A stretch of 64,000 nucleotides of DNA from Fratercula arctica (Eukaryota > Chordata > Aves > Charadriiformes > Alcidae), in NCBI GenBank assembly GCA_947846985.1, contig CANTUZ010000023.1:2003677-2067676 (forward strand), given 5' to 3'. Below the pieces are notes generated by a model. The model was not told where the DNA came from, did no database searches, and saw only the letters and a program-made list of their open reading frames with translations. The position numbers were made by a program, and so were the translations under genes. Shown one piece after another: positions 10,270-22,678 of this stretch (its first letter is position 1; each line of letters starts with the position of its first letter).

Positions 10270-13200
10270 GTAAGGAGGAGCGCTGGGGCCACGGGGAGGC
10301 TTTCCTGGGGGAACCATGGCTCCCATGCGGGCCGGGTCCTGGAGCACTGCGTTTCCCTGCCCGCCCTGAGAGCCGTGTGGCCAGCGGTGTGGCCATGGCC
10401 GCGTCACCCGCGGGCCTTCCCCGAGGCCAGGCCTCTAGATGTCAGTGTCGGCACGCACTGAGTGGCAGGACGGGACGTGTCCGGCTCCTGCAGCCGAGTG
10501 TGACCGGGGACCAGGGCAGTGGGGTCCCGGCGGCCAAGCCTGTGCTCCTCCATCGCCCCGGCTGCGGTGCGGCAGCGGCGCTGAGCGTCTCTCCTGCCCC
10601 CAGGCGTGGGATCACCCGCCGAAGCGGCCGTGCTGCTGCTGCCACCAGCCTCAGCTGCCAGCAGAGAACCAGATGGTGTTGGTCTGGGGATGGGGCAGAA
10701 GTGGCAGTGCCTGTCCTTGGTGATCTCAGGGGGGTTTGTAACTTAAACCTTGTGTTCCCATGCTCTTGTGTTGCCTGGGTGCCTTCCATGGGGTGCAGCC
10801 CCCCAGGAGCAGACTGCTCCGGCGCTGGGAATCTCTGCTCCGGTGCCTGGAGCACCTTGTCCTCTCCTTCTGCACTGACCTTGGGGTCTGCAGGGCTGTT
10901 CCTCTCACATACTCTCGCTTCTCTCTCTGGCTGCAATTGCTGTTTGCAATTGCAGGAATCATGTGTAGGATGGACCCTTATTCTGGTTGCAATCGTGAAG
11001 GAGCAAACCAATTTCTTCCTTCCCCCAGACTGCTTGTACTGCTGGGTTTCTTCTTTGCAAAGTTATGCTGCTCTTGTCAAGTCCAGGTGTAAAAACCCAG
11101 AGCCAGTCCTTGTCTAGCTAGGGCCAAGCAGTGAGCTTAAATAATGCAGAGCTACTTGAAAGCTGTGTCCTAAATATATTATGACTGAGTGAGTGAGTCA
11201 GACAATCATAGGTAAACAGAACTTCATTTAGAAAAAGAGTATCGCAGGGAAAAATATTAGCTTTCTCAGATCAAACCCAGAATTAACTGGTTTTGACATC
11301 CTTGCTGGTGTATGTAACTTTCCCGGAAGGTTATTAAAGGCATATTGAACAAGGTGTGCATTCCTTGGGGATTAGCACTTGAATGTGCCCTGTGCCAGAG
11401 CGCGCTGTGCAAACCCAAACCTGCTCTGCATGCTGGCGTATTACCCTTTCTGCTGGAAATGAGTTCCCAACTCTCCTGCAGATTTGGTATGCCAGAAGTC
11501 CTAAGTTCAGTGCAGACTTTTTCTAACAGGGAAAAGCATCATCAGGAACACTCATGTAATAGTTTTCCAGGAATGTGCGTGCTTCTAGCCGGGTCGGGTA
11601 ACGGAGGCACCAATTCTGTGCGGAGCCTGGCTGGGGAGCGGGACGTGCTGTTCGCCCGGCTGTTGGGCTCAGTGCTTGGAGGTGGGTGAGACGGAGAACT
11701 GAACTCTGGGTCTGCGGTGACGCAGAGGCATCGCCCCGGTCCAGGGGCTCTGGGCTTGGGGACCTCTATCCTGGAGGGGCACTGGCTGGGTGGCAGCGTC
11801 GGCTCCGTTGCCAGCAGGTCACTGCAATACCTGTCACCTCCCCAGAGACGCGCGAGGAGCAAGCTGAGGTGGTGTCCTGCTGGTGGGCAAACGCTGGAAA
11901 GGGAAATATGAGTTTAACCACATGCTTGTCATCAGTCTCTGCTGCTAAATATCCTCCTCGTGCTCTGAGACAGTTACACAATGGGGAGCAGAGGCCAAGC
12001 CAGAAGTATTCACGGCCTCGGTGGAGTGGCTTGAGACATTGACTTGCCCACAGAGTAAGTTGGTTACTGGGAAATTTTGTGGTGACAGCATCCAGAGGAT
12101 GGAAATATTTCTTGGCAGGCAGTTTCCCGGGCAGGGCTGCGGCGAGTGGCCAGATGGTGTTAACCGTATGCTGCGAGAGCAGGGGAGCAAGAAGTAGAGG
12201 AGACCTCGGCCCCCGTGCCTGCCCCCGCTCAGTCCAAAATGACTATGAAGGTTTTCACAGAAGCTTTCCTCCTGCTGTGGTTTGGGGTGGTAGGGATGGG
12301 TCCCTGTTCCCAGGCCAGCTGTGCTGGGACAGAAATGGGAACCAGCTCGGCAGCTCCGCTCACTGCGAGGAGCTCTGCTCTCTGCTGTGTCGGGGAGCTC
12401 GGTGGTGTCACATCCAGGTGACAGCAGCTTGCGCAGACAAACGCGGTTAGATTTGAACTGGCTGTTGTGAGCCCTTGGGGTGCTTTAGTCGAAGTGTCAG
12501 GTATCACAGCTGTGTCGCTGCACCCATCTGACTCGCCTGGATCACCATGTTTCTCCAGCTTTGTGTAAAGTTGTTTTCTCTGCCAAAGCAGAGGCTGATG
12601 GTTTTTCTTATCATTGCAAGGGATTTGGGATCATTCTTTGTTCTGTGGGTCAGCATAACTCCAACACATAACTTTATTTTTTAAATGTTTTTTAAGCTCT
12701 TGCTTATGCTGAGGTTGCTCACATTCCTCCTCCTTCCCACTCCTGCTTTCTATTTTTGTCTCAAAAAGAGGTTTATCATCTGAAAATGACCTACTGTAGA
12801 GAAGTCCAAAGGCAGCTGAGCAGGACCCAGCTGGTGTCTGCTGCATGTGAACCATCACTGTCTTCACAATGGAAAGTTGATTGTGTCTTGGATGTACTTT
12901 TGTTCCTCCGTTCCTCCCTGTCACCAGGCTCCGTGGCGGTGGGAAGCTCACTTGCGTGGGTTTTCAGTGGTGTCAGTTTCGTGCGGCTGCATTTGGCGTT
13001 TTCTTCCTTCTGTCACTTTCTCCTCCCCATCCGGGGCGGGGGTCCTGGGTGCACCTGGATGTGCCCAGTCTGTAGCCAGCTGGGGAGCCGGAGCAAGGGA
13101 AGAGGTGTGATGCAGGTCTTGCCCGTGCCCTGCGGGGGAGAGCAGTGCAGAGCCCCAGGGGATGTCCCAGCTGCGGAGAGGAGCCAGCGGAGGAGGGAGA

Positions 13201-16200
13201 GGAGCCAGCGGAGGAGGCGTCGACTGCAGGAAGTTTTCTCAAAGCACAGTGCGTGGTCCTCGGGTCTTTGTTTAGTCTTGGGGGTTACTGTCATGGGGTG
13301 ATTTCTCAAGGAGAGCTGTTTATCTGGCACTAAAATAAACTCCCAGCCCTTCAGACTGGGATTTCTCATGCACATCCACCAAGGTAAACACTGGCAGCTG
13401 ACAGGTCACAGATCCTCATCAACACCAGGCACCTACAATAAATGTTTAAACTAATGTGTGCTGCGCGGGGCAGCTGTTGATGGGTCCTGCACTGATTCAG
13501 TAACGTTACTGCGGGTTTCACTTGCACCCCAATGGCTGGTTACAGACAAGATGCGAGGAGCGCTGTGCCCATCACTGGTGTGTGGCTGTGCCAGGGTAGG
13601 AGGTGGCTGTGTAACAACCCTGGGAGCGGTGTCAGTCTGGAGGACAGTGAAGGAAGAGAGCTGCATCCAGCTGCGAACACAGCAAGACTGTAAAGAAAAG
13701 GGACCTTTCTTCCCTGGGCCGGGAGAGGTCCTTGGACAAGATGCTGGGGCTCGGAGGGGTGCCAGGAGACACCAGCCTCATAAGCCAGGAGGACCATGGG
13801 CTTGCATTCGTTGGAGCAACAGTGGATGTGGGCTCCTGGGTGCTGGTTCGAGGCAGCTCCGCTCTCTGCTGTGCTGTGTGCGGGTGCTGCCCCACGCCTG
13901 GGTGCCGAGGCTGGGAGCAGGTGGCAGAACCGTCGCCTGTGGCTGGGAGCGGGGCTGTGGGAGCAGAGGGTGCCAGCGAGTGGTGCAGGGACCCTCACCT
14001 GGGGCACGGAGCAGCTCGTGGCCGGGCCAGGTACACGTGGGCTGACTGCAGTTTGTGTGTTGGTGCGGCTCCGGTGTGCGGGGGGATGCATGGGTGGATG
14101 ATGACATGTGAGATCGCCCTCGGGTGTCCCCGCAGCCGCCTCCCCCAGCCCCCCGGGGCTGCAGCCGGGTTTGTTCCTTACTCCTCGTGCAGGCTGGGCT
14201 GGCCCCGGAGTTCATTCCTCTCTCTGTTTCTCTTGGTGATTTTATTTATTGTTTCTGCCCTTTCTCTGGGGTCTGAGGGGATCCTGCTGAACGGGCTCTC
14301 TGCACTGGAGACTGCAGTACAATCAATACATGCTGTTTATTTTTTCCCGTGACTGACAGCTCCTTGCCTGCAGCCTTCTCTTATTACAGCCCTAATGTGT
14401 CTTCTGGCAGGTTTCCTCCTCCTGAGTGATTTCTAAAGGAAGGAGCAATGAGGCCGAAGGAACAGCAGAGCTTTCCCTTCTCTCACGTTCCCTTCCCTGT
14501 CCCTGAGGTGCTGGCGTGGGGCCCCTGCCTGTACAGGCAGGAGGACAGCAGAGACGGCGTCCCAGTCCCAGGCTCCTTCCTGCTGAAAAAGAGGGATTTT
14601 AGGAGCCTGTGGGGCACAGCCACGGTGGTGGCACGGTGAGCGGGGCGCAGGGGCTTGCGTGTCCCAGCCTGTGCAGCCCCGGGTACAGCACAGTCCTCGG
14701 GGACATGGGGAGCACGCCCGTCTGGTGCTGGTGTTGGAAGGAGGGTGCTTTGCTCTCAGGAGACTGGGTTTCCTCTTTCCCCATGCTGGGAGCGGGACTG
14801 GAAAGCTGGATCTGCAGGGATATGGATAAGAATTGTTTCGAGTTGTGCTTTGTCAGGCTGGACCCTGACCAGCTCCGTGGGGCCTTTGCTGCTCTTGGAG
14901 CTGCTGCTGCCAAGAGTAATTTCACCCCGAGGGAGCAAACACTTTCATATACCATGTTTCATATTAGCAGAAATAAAAAAAGACATTTTTGTATCTCCAG
15001 CGCTCCCTACTCTCTCTGCATTAGAGATAGCAGAGCTATGCTACCATCTGATACGAGCTGTTTGTAGCCGGGGCCAAATTCCTGGCTTGGTGTAACGGGT
15101 GCCTCACCTTGGGCCAGGGTCTGACCCCCTGCTGATGGGCACTGCGGCTGGCGATGCGGCAGCTGCGCATCCAGAGCCACCGCGGTCCCTTCTTCATGTC
15201 CGCCCTGGGCATCCCGGAGACGGAGCAATCCAGAGGGAAGCGCAAGGCGGCTTGGGGCTGAGGGGAGGAGGACCTTGGAGGGGATGAGGCTGCCCATGCT
15301 GACCTTCCCTTCCCGACTCCGATGGTCGCTAGTGGCATGGTCCTGCTGGATGATGCCCTGGGAGAAGGAAGGGCCGGTTGACGCTGTGGTGTTGTGTTGG
15401 GAGCAAGGACGCTGGGGGAAGCAGGCCGTAGCTGCTGTCTGGTGCACGCAGGCTCTTCGCAGAGTCCCAGCGCTGGTGAAAGGCAGTGCAGCTACGTCTG
15501 AGTCTGTGCTGGCAGCTCCCTGCGGCAGCGGGCAAGGTCTGGCGGGAGGATCAGTGCCTATGCTGGGCTTTTGGCGCTGGCTCTCGTGGCCACAACAAAG
15601 TGCTGGCAAGTGGCTCGTGCCTGGGCAGACACCAGCTTCTTGACACCGGTGCTGAGCAAGGGCAAGTGTGGGTTTAGCACCCGGGAGGATTTCTGCTGTT
15701 GTAAACACAACATGGCTGAGAGCTGTTGAGTCCCAAATTAAATCCTGAAATTTGCCTTTGTTGTGTTTTGGTTTTTCCCTCCCAGCCTGACTAATGCTTT
15801 CAATTCTGTGTTTTCTGGGAAGAGCCTTTGAAGTGGGTGACGGGACGCTGGCTTGTGTTAGAGGTCACCTGCCATGACTCACCTGTGAGCAGATGTACCA
15901 GCAGCGCTCACAGGGAGGGTGTTTTGGGACAACGTACGGCACAAAAGTAAAACATCTCCCTGTGCCATGCAGGAATCTCCCTCTGCCCTAAGCACCATCA
16001 GCTGCATGGCCCCAGGGTGCTGCTGAGGGGAGAGGGTCCTGCTTTGCCAGTCCCTGTCCCCATCCCTGTGGGCATGGATGTCCCAGGGGGGTGTGCAGCA
16101 TCCCTGGGGATGCTGCTCCCCTCCTGCCCCGGCACCCAGGGGCTGCAGTCCTGGCATTGTGCTGTGCCGGATGCGGCACTGTGTCTTGGCAGTGCTGGTG

Positions 16201-19200
16201 ATGTCGCAAGCAGAGCTGAGACAATGCCTGGCTGGAAAGGGCTTTCCTGGTTTTATGTGTGGTCCTGGCTGCAGCCGGCCACCAGTGCTGCTAGGGTGGC
16301 AGAGAACGGGGCTCTTCTGCCACCACCTCTCTCATGGTGTGGCTGGGACTCAGCCCTGGTGCCGTCGGTCCTCCCGTTCACAGTAAAGTTCGTGGTCTCT
16401 CCGCAGCCCCCGAGGCTCATGGTGAAGGCAGCGAGGGTCTTTCTGCATGAGCGCCTCAGCCAGCATCTTTGTGAACAGGGTGGACGCTTTGATTAATGGG
16501 AGCTTGGATGAAAGTGGACGGTGTTGAGTGTGTTAAGTGAGGAGATGTGATGGCAATTTAGTGAGGGAGCACGGGTTTGATAAGAGGTTGTTCTGGAACC
16601 TGCGTGTATCACCTGAGAGCGAAGGGGAAGATGGGCTTGTGGCTGCTGTGCTTCCCCTGTGGTGGCACCGAGCCGCGGGGTGGTGTGGGTCAATGCCATG
16701 GCAGTGCCAGGGCCATCCAGGGCCGGGGAGGCTGCTGTGAAAACCCTCCAGGTCTCTTCCCGGGGTCACCTCCCTCCTGGCAGTGACGGCTCAAGACAGT
16801 CTGCGCCAGCGAGCATGTCCTGGGGTCTTGGAGGCAATTTTGTCTTTTCTCCCGCTCAGCGTTGAGACAGATTTGGTGTGGCACGGGGGGAGCGGAAAGG
16901 CCAGGGCTCCCAGGGAGGAAGCTGTTTGCTTTGGCAGCCGCGTCGGATCCCGGAGCCAAGACTCAATCCATCCCGCTCGAGCTGTTCCCCATGGCTGGGG
17001 CAGAGGGGTTCTCGGGGCTGAGGGGACACCAGGAGAGCTGCAGCCACGGCAAGTCGCCCGATGGCCCCCCCTGCCAAATCCTTTATGTTTTAGGAAGGCC
17101 ACAAGCCGCTGCGGGGTGGTGTGCTTGGAGCTGGGTATGCAGCCAGGAATGGACCTGCCCTCAGGCACCGCTTTTCTGATGTGTGTGGAAAATGCCAGAG
17201 CTGCGTGTCTGGCCCCGCGGCTGTGAAACGTGCCGTTCTGCCCGGGAGTCTCGCCCGGAAAGCGGACCTGGAAAGGAACGTGGGCCAAGCAGGGGGACAC
17301 TGGGGACCAGGTCACTCGCAGATGGATGAAAACTGAGCAGTGATTTGAATGCCTTTTTCTTTTTCTTTCCTTGGCTTGTGTGACTGCTCCATCCACAGCA
17401 AGGCAGCCGACACTCGTTAGTCCTTGAGCCAGGCTGCGTTTTACCCCGGGCAGCGCTGCAGACTCCCTCTGCTGCTGACAAGAAGGGCATCACTGCTGCG
17501 AAGAGCAGAGTCCTACACAAATTATCTGCACCCCTGGTCAGCCACCTCGTCGGTCCTCCTTGGCTTTACCTGATCTTGGCTCTGTGTGCTGCTTTGCATG
17601 AGTGAGGTTTGCCTGTGTTTTTAGTTCGTGCCTGGGTTTATGGTTCCCCTGGGCAGCCCCCATGCTCCCTGCACCTGCGTCGCTGGCTGGCCGACAGTAA
17701 CCGGTGCTGTGCAGGGAAGGGAGCAGCCGTGAGCTCCCGCAGCACAGGGTTACCAGGCCCTCTTTGTCTTCCGTAGGCTCTGATGCTCGGAGCAGAACAG
17801 CACCTCTGCTAGCTGCCAGATTGTTTTCTTCCTTTAGCAGCAAGGATCTAAGCTTGCAGCGATCACAGCAAAGCAATTTGCAAACAAGCCATTTTGAAAA
17901 AGTCCCTTATTACTGGTGTTATACCATTCCTCCTGCCCTGGCAACCACTGCGCTTAGCGCGAGAGTTCAAAGTCAGAACGGATAAAGAAATTGAGGTTCG
18001 TATTGAGGGATGCTGCTGCTGCCCAATTAATGTCATGGAGCTTAGAGCTGCCTGAAAACTACTTGCTCCATTTTCCAGAATTATTGCAAATTGCTCTGGT
18101 TCAGCGTCTTTAGCTCCTTAAAGCTTGTGTCTCTTTAGCTCCTTAAACATCTTGAATTTGGAAAACAGATGGAATGAAAATTTCAGTTAGGTTTCCAGTC
18201 CTGGATTACTTTCTTGTACAGTAACAGTATAACACGACAGAGCTCTTGGCAAACACAGCGGGTGTTTTTGGCACACGGGCAGATACATACCATTACTCCT
18301 GTTGCCAGTGCAGTGGTTGGGAGCACGAGGGTAACACAGAGACTCTGCTGCCGTCTCGGGTTGTCATCGGGCTGTCCTGCTGCCCTTGGTGTCTGGAACG
18401 GTGAGCAGAGCTGCCGTCCAGAAAGCAACGTGTGCTCGTTGCTACAAGTTCCAGCAGAGCAAGACTTCAAGGAATGATGCTGCGGGGACCTGTCTCCCTG
18501 CCAGAGCCAGAGGCTTCTGCCTGTTGTCTGCTGCACATGCCCCGAGAGTCAAATGAGAAGGGACAGCAGACAATTAATCACCTATCTGAGCGCTATTTAT
18601 CTGCAGCTCTGAAGTAAACTCCCAAATGATGGAAATATGTTAGTAATTTTTGGCCATATGTGCTTTTCCCCAAAAATGAGGCAGAGCCAAATGGCACAGA
18701 AGTGATACTTTAATGTACAACACATTTTCATCCTTTTTCCCATGTATACTAAATTCCTCTTCATGGTCGTGGCAAAGGAACGTTAATTTTTTTTTTTATT
18801 TGGGTTGTGATTAACTGGGGAAAATGCTGAACCCAAAGAGGAAAATATGTTTCTGTGGAAGTTGTATCGGATTAACTCCCCTCCTCCTGGGAAGGTGCAG
18901 GCGTGTGGCAGCTCTGTGCGGGTCCCATCGACGCGGCTGTTTGCCAGGGGCTTCGCTGCTCCATGGTCAGTGCTGGGAAGCTTGTTTCACGGGCAGCTGG
19001 GGGCCAGGAGTGGCTGCGAACAAATGCTTGAGAAGCCAAGTTGACCTTTCAAATGGCCCTTTCAAGAGCGTTCCCATGCGTGTAGAGCGGGGAAATCACC
19101 TTGTTTACCCAGCTAACGTTTTGCTAGCAAAGCGCATGTCGCAGGGGGACCGGTTTCCCTCTCAAATAAAAGGTGTCCGGTTGCTTTGCTGGGGGAAGGG

Positions 19201-19500
19201 AAACAGAGATGTCGGTGTTTTACCTTGATGCTGTCCCGGGCGCGGGGATGGCTCCGCTGCAGACACGAGGGTTTTGTGTTGCGGTCAGCAGGCGCCGGCG
19301 GGGGCGATGGCACCGAGAGGGAGCCGGGAGCGGTGCAGGGCCAGGCGCTGGGCGTCCGCAGCTGGGCAGGGGCTGCTGCCGTCCCGGGGTGATGGCACCA
19401 GTGTCCCCTCGCCCCCAGCCTTGCTCAGCAAAGGTTTTGTGCCAGTGAAGGCTGCTCAAGAGTCACTTTGTTTTTCCCCTCTCCCTGGCTTGTCTTTCAG
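10270..19500 (+). other. SFRP1: SFRP1 intron 2 (about 9.2 kb)
   Basis: The donor is GTAAGG and the acceptor is a long pyrimidine tract ending TTGTCTTTCAG. No gene is seen inside. Visible items are an AP-1-like TGAGTCA at 11,194-11,200 within a GAGT-rich stretch, a two-copy 21-bp direct repeat at 13,177-13,218, and a repeated CTTTAGCTCCTTAAA at about 18,108-18,146. The part from 17,980 to 18,820 is AT-richer than its surroundings and could hold regulatory sequence. Long frames here, such as 15,007-15,708 on the minus strand, lack domains and are judged spurious. Confidence 0.93.
13177..13218. repeat. Two-copy 21-bp tandem repeat
   Basis: The unit AGAGGAGCCAGCGGAGGAGG plus one base occurs twice in direct succession, differing only at the last base. 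It lies in SFRP1 intron 2 and looks like a recent slippage duplication. Confidence 0.85.
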
Positions 19501-19823
19501 CTCTTAAGATGACCATAAAGGAAGTGAAGAAGGAGAACGGGGACAAGATGATCGTCCCGCGGAAGAGGAAGGCACTGAAGCTGGGGCCCATCCGGAAGAA
19601 GAACCTGAAGAAGCTGGTGCTGTTCCTGAAGAACGGGGCCGACTGCCCCTGCCATCAGCTGGACAACCTTGGCCACTACTTCCTCATCATGGGCCGCCAG
19701 GTGAAGACCCAGTACCTGCTAACGGCCATCTACAAGTGGGACAAGAAGAACAAAGAGTTCAAGAAGTTCATGAAGAAGATGAAGTCTCCCGACTGCCCGA
19801 CGTTTCCGTCCGTCTTCAAGTGA
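19501..19823 (+). CDS. SFRP1: SFRP1 coding exon 3: basic netrin-like domain and C terminus
   Basis: The last coding exon completes alanine 205 and encodes residues 206-311, ending in TGA. It supplies most of the netrin-like domain, with cysteines 253, 255 and 303 completing the six. It is strongly basic: clusters around residues 211-248 (KEVKK, PRKRK, RKKNLKK) and 283-299 (KWDKKNKEFKKFMKKMK) are the heparin/heparan-sulfate binding surface that holds SFRP1 near the cell surface and matrix. The ending CPTFPSVFK parallels human SFRP1. The joined product is 311 residues against 314 in human, the difference lying in the signal peptide. An ATG at 19,509 opens a shorter frame but is internal. No break or missing key residue is seen. 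Confidence 0.97.
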
Positions 19824-21567
19824 TGCGGTGGGCGGTGGGAGAGCCGCCGCCTGGACCTGGCGCAGCCTGGCATGGCAGCTCGGTCTCGCTCCTCGGCAGC
19901 GGGGATGCTGGAGCCGAGCCCTCCTGCTCCTCCTCATGCCCCTTGGAGCTCCCCTCGCTGACCCCAGCCCTCCCACCTCCCCGCTGCCGGCATTTTCCTG
20001 CTCGCCTGGGCATGCAAGGGTGACATGCATGCACCAAACGGTCGCTGAGGTCACACGCGATTTACATCCGCAGTATCCAAAGACCTATTGCTGTACGGAT
20101 ATGTACATTCATTTAAATAGCAGCTATCAGGTAAAGAGGGCAAGCGGAGGGGTGTGAAGTTGTGTCAAGAGATTACATGATTGCAGAAAGGACCCTTGTG
20201 ACCATGTTACTCCCATCTTCATGGCTGCAGGATCACCCTAAATTAATTCCTGTTTGAACCAGAGCCGGCCAGTTAGAAAAACATCCCATCCTCAGAATGA
20301 AAGTTAATAAATGAGTAGTGGAGAACCCATTACATCCTCTGATAAAAGCTCCTAATAGCTAATTGCCCTCACTGTAAAAAACCCCATTGTAGTTCTAAAC
20401 CTGCTTAGTTCGAGCCTTAACCCTGGGGTCCTCGTGATCGGCTGGATCGGGGAGCCCTCCCCTACCAGCATCCCTTGTAATGTGTCACTGGGACGCCTGC
20501 CCTGGCCCCTGCGAGCCGAGCTGGCCGACCCCCCGCGCCGGGGGCTGTGCTGCTGCTGCTGCTCCAGCCTCCCAGTGCCCGCGGCGCTGCCCGGTGGGAT
20601 GGGGTGGCCCCCAGCCTCCCCCAGCCGCCACCTCCTGCGGCAGCGTTCCCGTGCTTCTGCCCAGACTCCGATTCCATTTTGGCCACACGGAAATGTGTCA
20701 AGTTCACTGGCCGGCCCGGCAGCCCGGGACTCCCCGCTGGGGAGAGCTCTCCGCCAGCTCCTCCAGCCTGTGACACTCCCTAACTTTACCAGTGATATTT
20801 TTATAGTTTCTTCAGGCTGCTGGCAAAGTACCAGATTGCAGAGGGCCGAGAACTGGTCCCTACGGAGCGCCATGGGAAGTGCCTCATCTCCGTCTTTCCC
20901 TCTTTGCAGTCGCTGTGGGACATATCAATTTCTAGGTTTTTCTCTGTTTGATGTGTGACAGCTTGGCTTTGTATCATTCTGTTTTTTTTTTTTTTCCTTA
21001 ATCAAAATGTCATGTTAGTGTGAGGTCAAATAGTTTGTGAAAGACAAAGAATATTGCATCCAAATGATTACATTTATCGACCAAGCTGAAATTCATTATT
21101 CCATTAATTGGACAGGTTCTCTTTTCCATAGACCCTTATTGCTCCGCATTAATTATACTATCCTGCTTCCATTCAGTGTTCTCATCAATCATGATTACTC
21201 TGAGAGAATGAATATCTTGCGATCTGAGATAATCCTGTTGTATTGCAGTTAAGTGAAATAACAAATCCTCATTTTTGAGGTTTAAACCAACCCCACTCAA
21301 AGCTGGTAAATTAATTATTCTTTAGCTCGGGAGTGCTGTTTATTCCCCACATGGGGACAGAGCCGCGGACTCGATTGCAGAAGAATTCCGTGAAGAAGCC
21401 AAGCGCACTGAGGAGTGATGTGTCACAGCTAACAGAGAGATGGATTTAGGACGTGAACTCTGTAGAAAGTCCCACTAGGATGTCTTAGACCACCATTTGT
21501 AGTAGTGTTGTTTCTTGGATGCAAAATTAATCATTGTAGATAATGTGCTTTATCAGTGAATTAAAGA

Positions 21568-21577
21568 AATAAATAAA
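21568..21577 (+). terminator. Candidate SFRP1 poly(A) signal (alternative)
   Basis: Two overlapping AATAAA hexamers lie about 1.75 kb after the stop codon. The downstream sequence is only moderately GT-rich, so this is a weaker candidate than the later ones. Confidence 0.3.
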
Positions 21578-22672
21578 CCATAGGCTTTAACATCGCAGAT
21601 TGATGAGGTGAAGCTGGGGGAGGCTGACGAATGCAGCCCCCTCAGGACCAGGTCGTGGCGCGGAGCTGGGACGCGTGGAGCTGCGAGGCTGGTGATGGCG
21701 GAGCCCTGCGGGGATTGGGGCAGGACCCCCCCGCTTTACCCCCCCGGCCCGGCGTCCGTGTGGGAGGAATTGCTTCTGTGGGAGAGAGAGATGCTTAAAC
21801 GTTTAATTGGGCTGGGGTTTTCATGCTGTCGCCCAGGCTGCTGGTGGGTGTCGTCTTGGCCACCTCTGGAAACCTGCTGGGTAGCGGGCTGTAGATTTAC
21901 TGTTTTAAAAATACATATTTCAGCAGGAAGCATCAAATCAAAGAGCAAACTTTGCTTAGAGCCACTTGCAGCCCTTGGCAGCCTTCGCTGCTCAGATACA
22001 GAGCATGAAGCCGTGTAGGTGAGTTTGTTCATACCGATGGTGCTTTTTTTCTGCACAATTATTTCAGTCCTGTGACACCCTGCGAGGGCTGCGCGGTCCG
22101 TCAGATGGCATCCCGGGGCTGAAGAACCCCCTCACCTTGGAGCTACCCCTGGGAAGAACAAATTACCTCTGTAATTGCCTACTTAAAGCTTAATATAATT
22201 GTATGTTACTACTTACTCTATTGGTTTCTTCAGACACCCCTCTGTCCCTAGTTTGTCCTGGAAAAGCCGATCAGAGCAGATTGGCACATCGTATTTCAGA
22301 CGCATATTTTGGACATTTCCATGTACCTGGAAAGTAATTTTACCCTTCTCTCGCCGAACTGCTCTGTGATCGATCCTGCGTGGATCCAGCGGGTAGGTTG
22401 GCCAGTTGTCACCCCGCTTCCCTCGTGCTTTCTTGGTACGTGGAGGCTTTTGATAAAAATAACAGCACTAAAAGAAATGCCTTTGATGTAACATCACGTT
22501 GTAAGCAGTTAAGGTATCTTTACAGTTTGTTTTAATGTTATTTTAGGTAGTTAATTTAGAAAAGTGTGGCAGATGAGAGGGGACTGTGTTTCTGTTTGGA
22601 AGTTTAGAGAAAGAGAAAATGTAAAAACCAGTGAAAAACAGCACTGCAGAGAACAGCCTTCTCCGGGCAGCA

Positions 22673-22678
22673 AATAAA
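22673..22678 (+). terminator. Candidate distal SFRP1 poly(A) signal
   Basis: AATAAA is followed by GCTGTTCGTTACTGTAGCTG and then a T-rich tract, a fair downstream element. Its position, 2.85 kb after the stop codon, fits the long 3' UTR known for mammalian SFRP1. Confidence 0.4.

Noticed and set aside
15007..15708. 233-codon minus-strand frame in intron 2
   Set aside because: Low-complexity translation, no domain, and no splice or promoter context.
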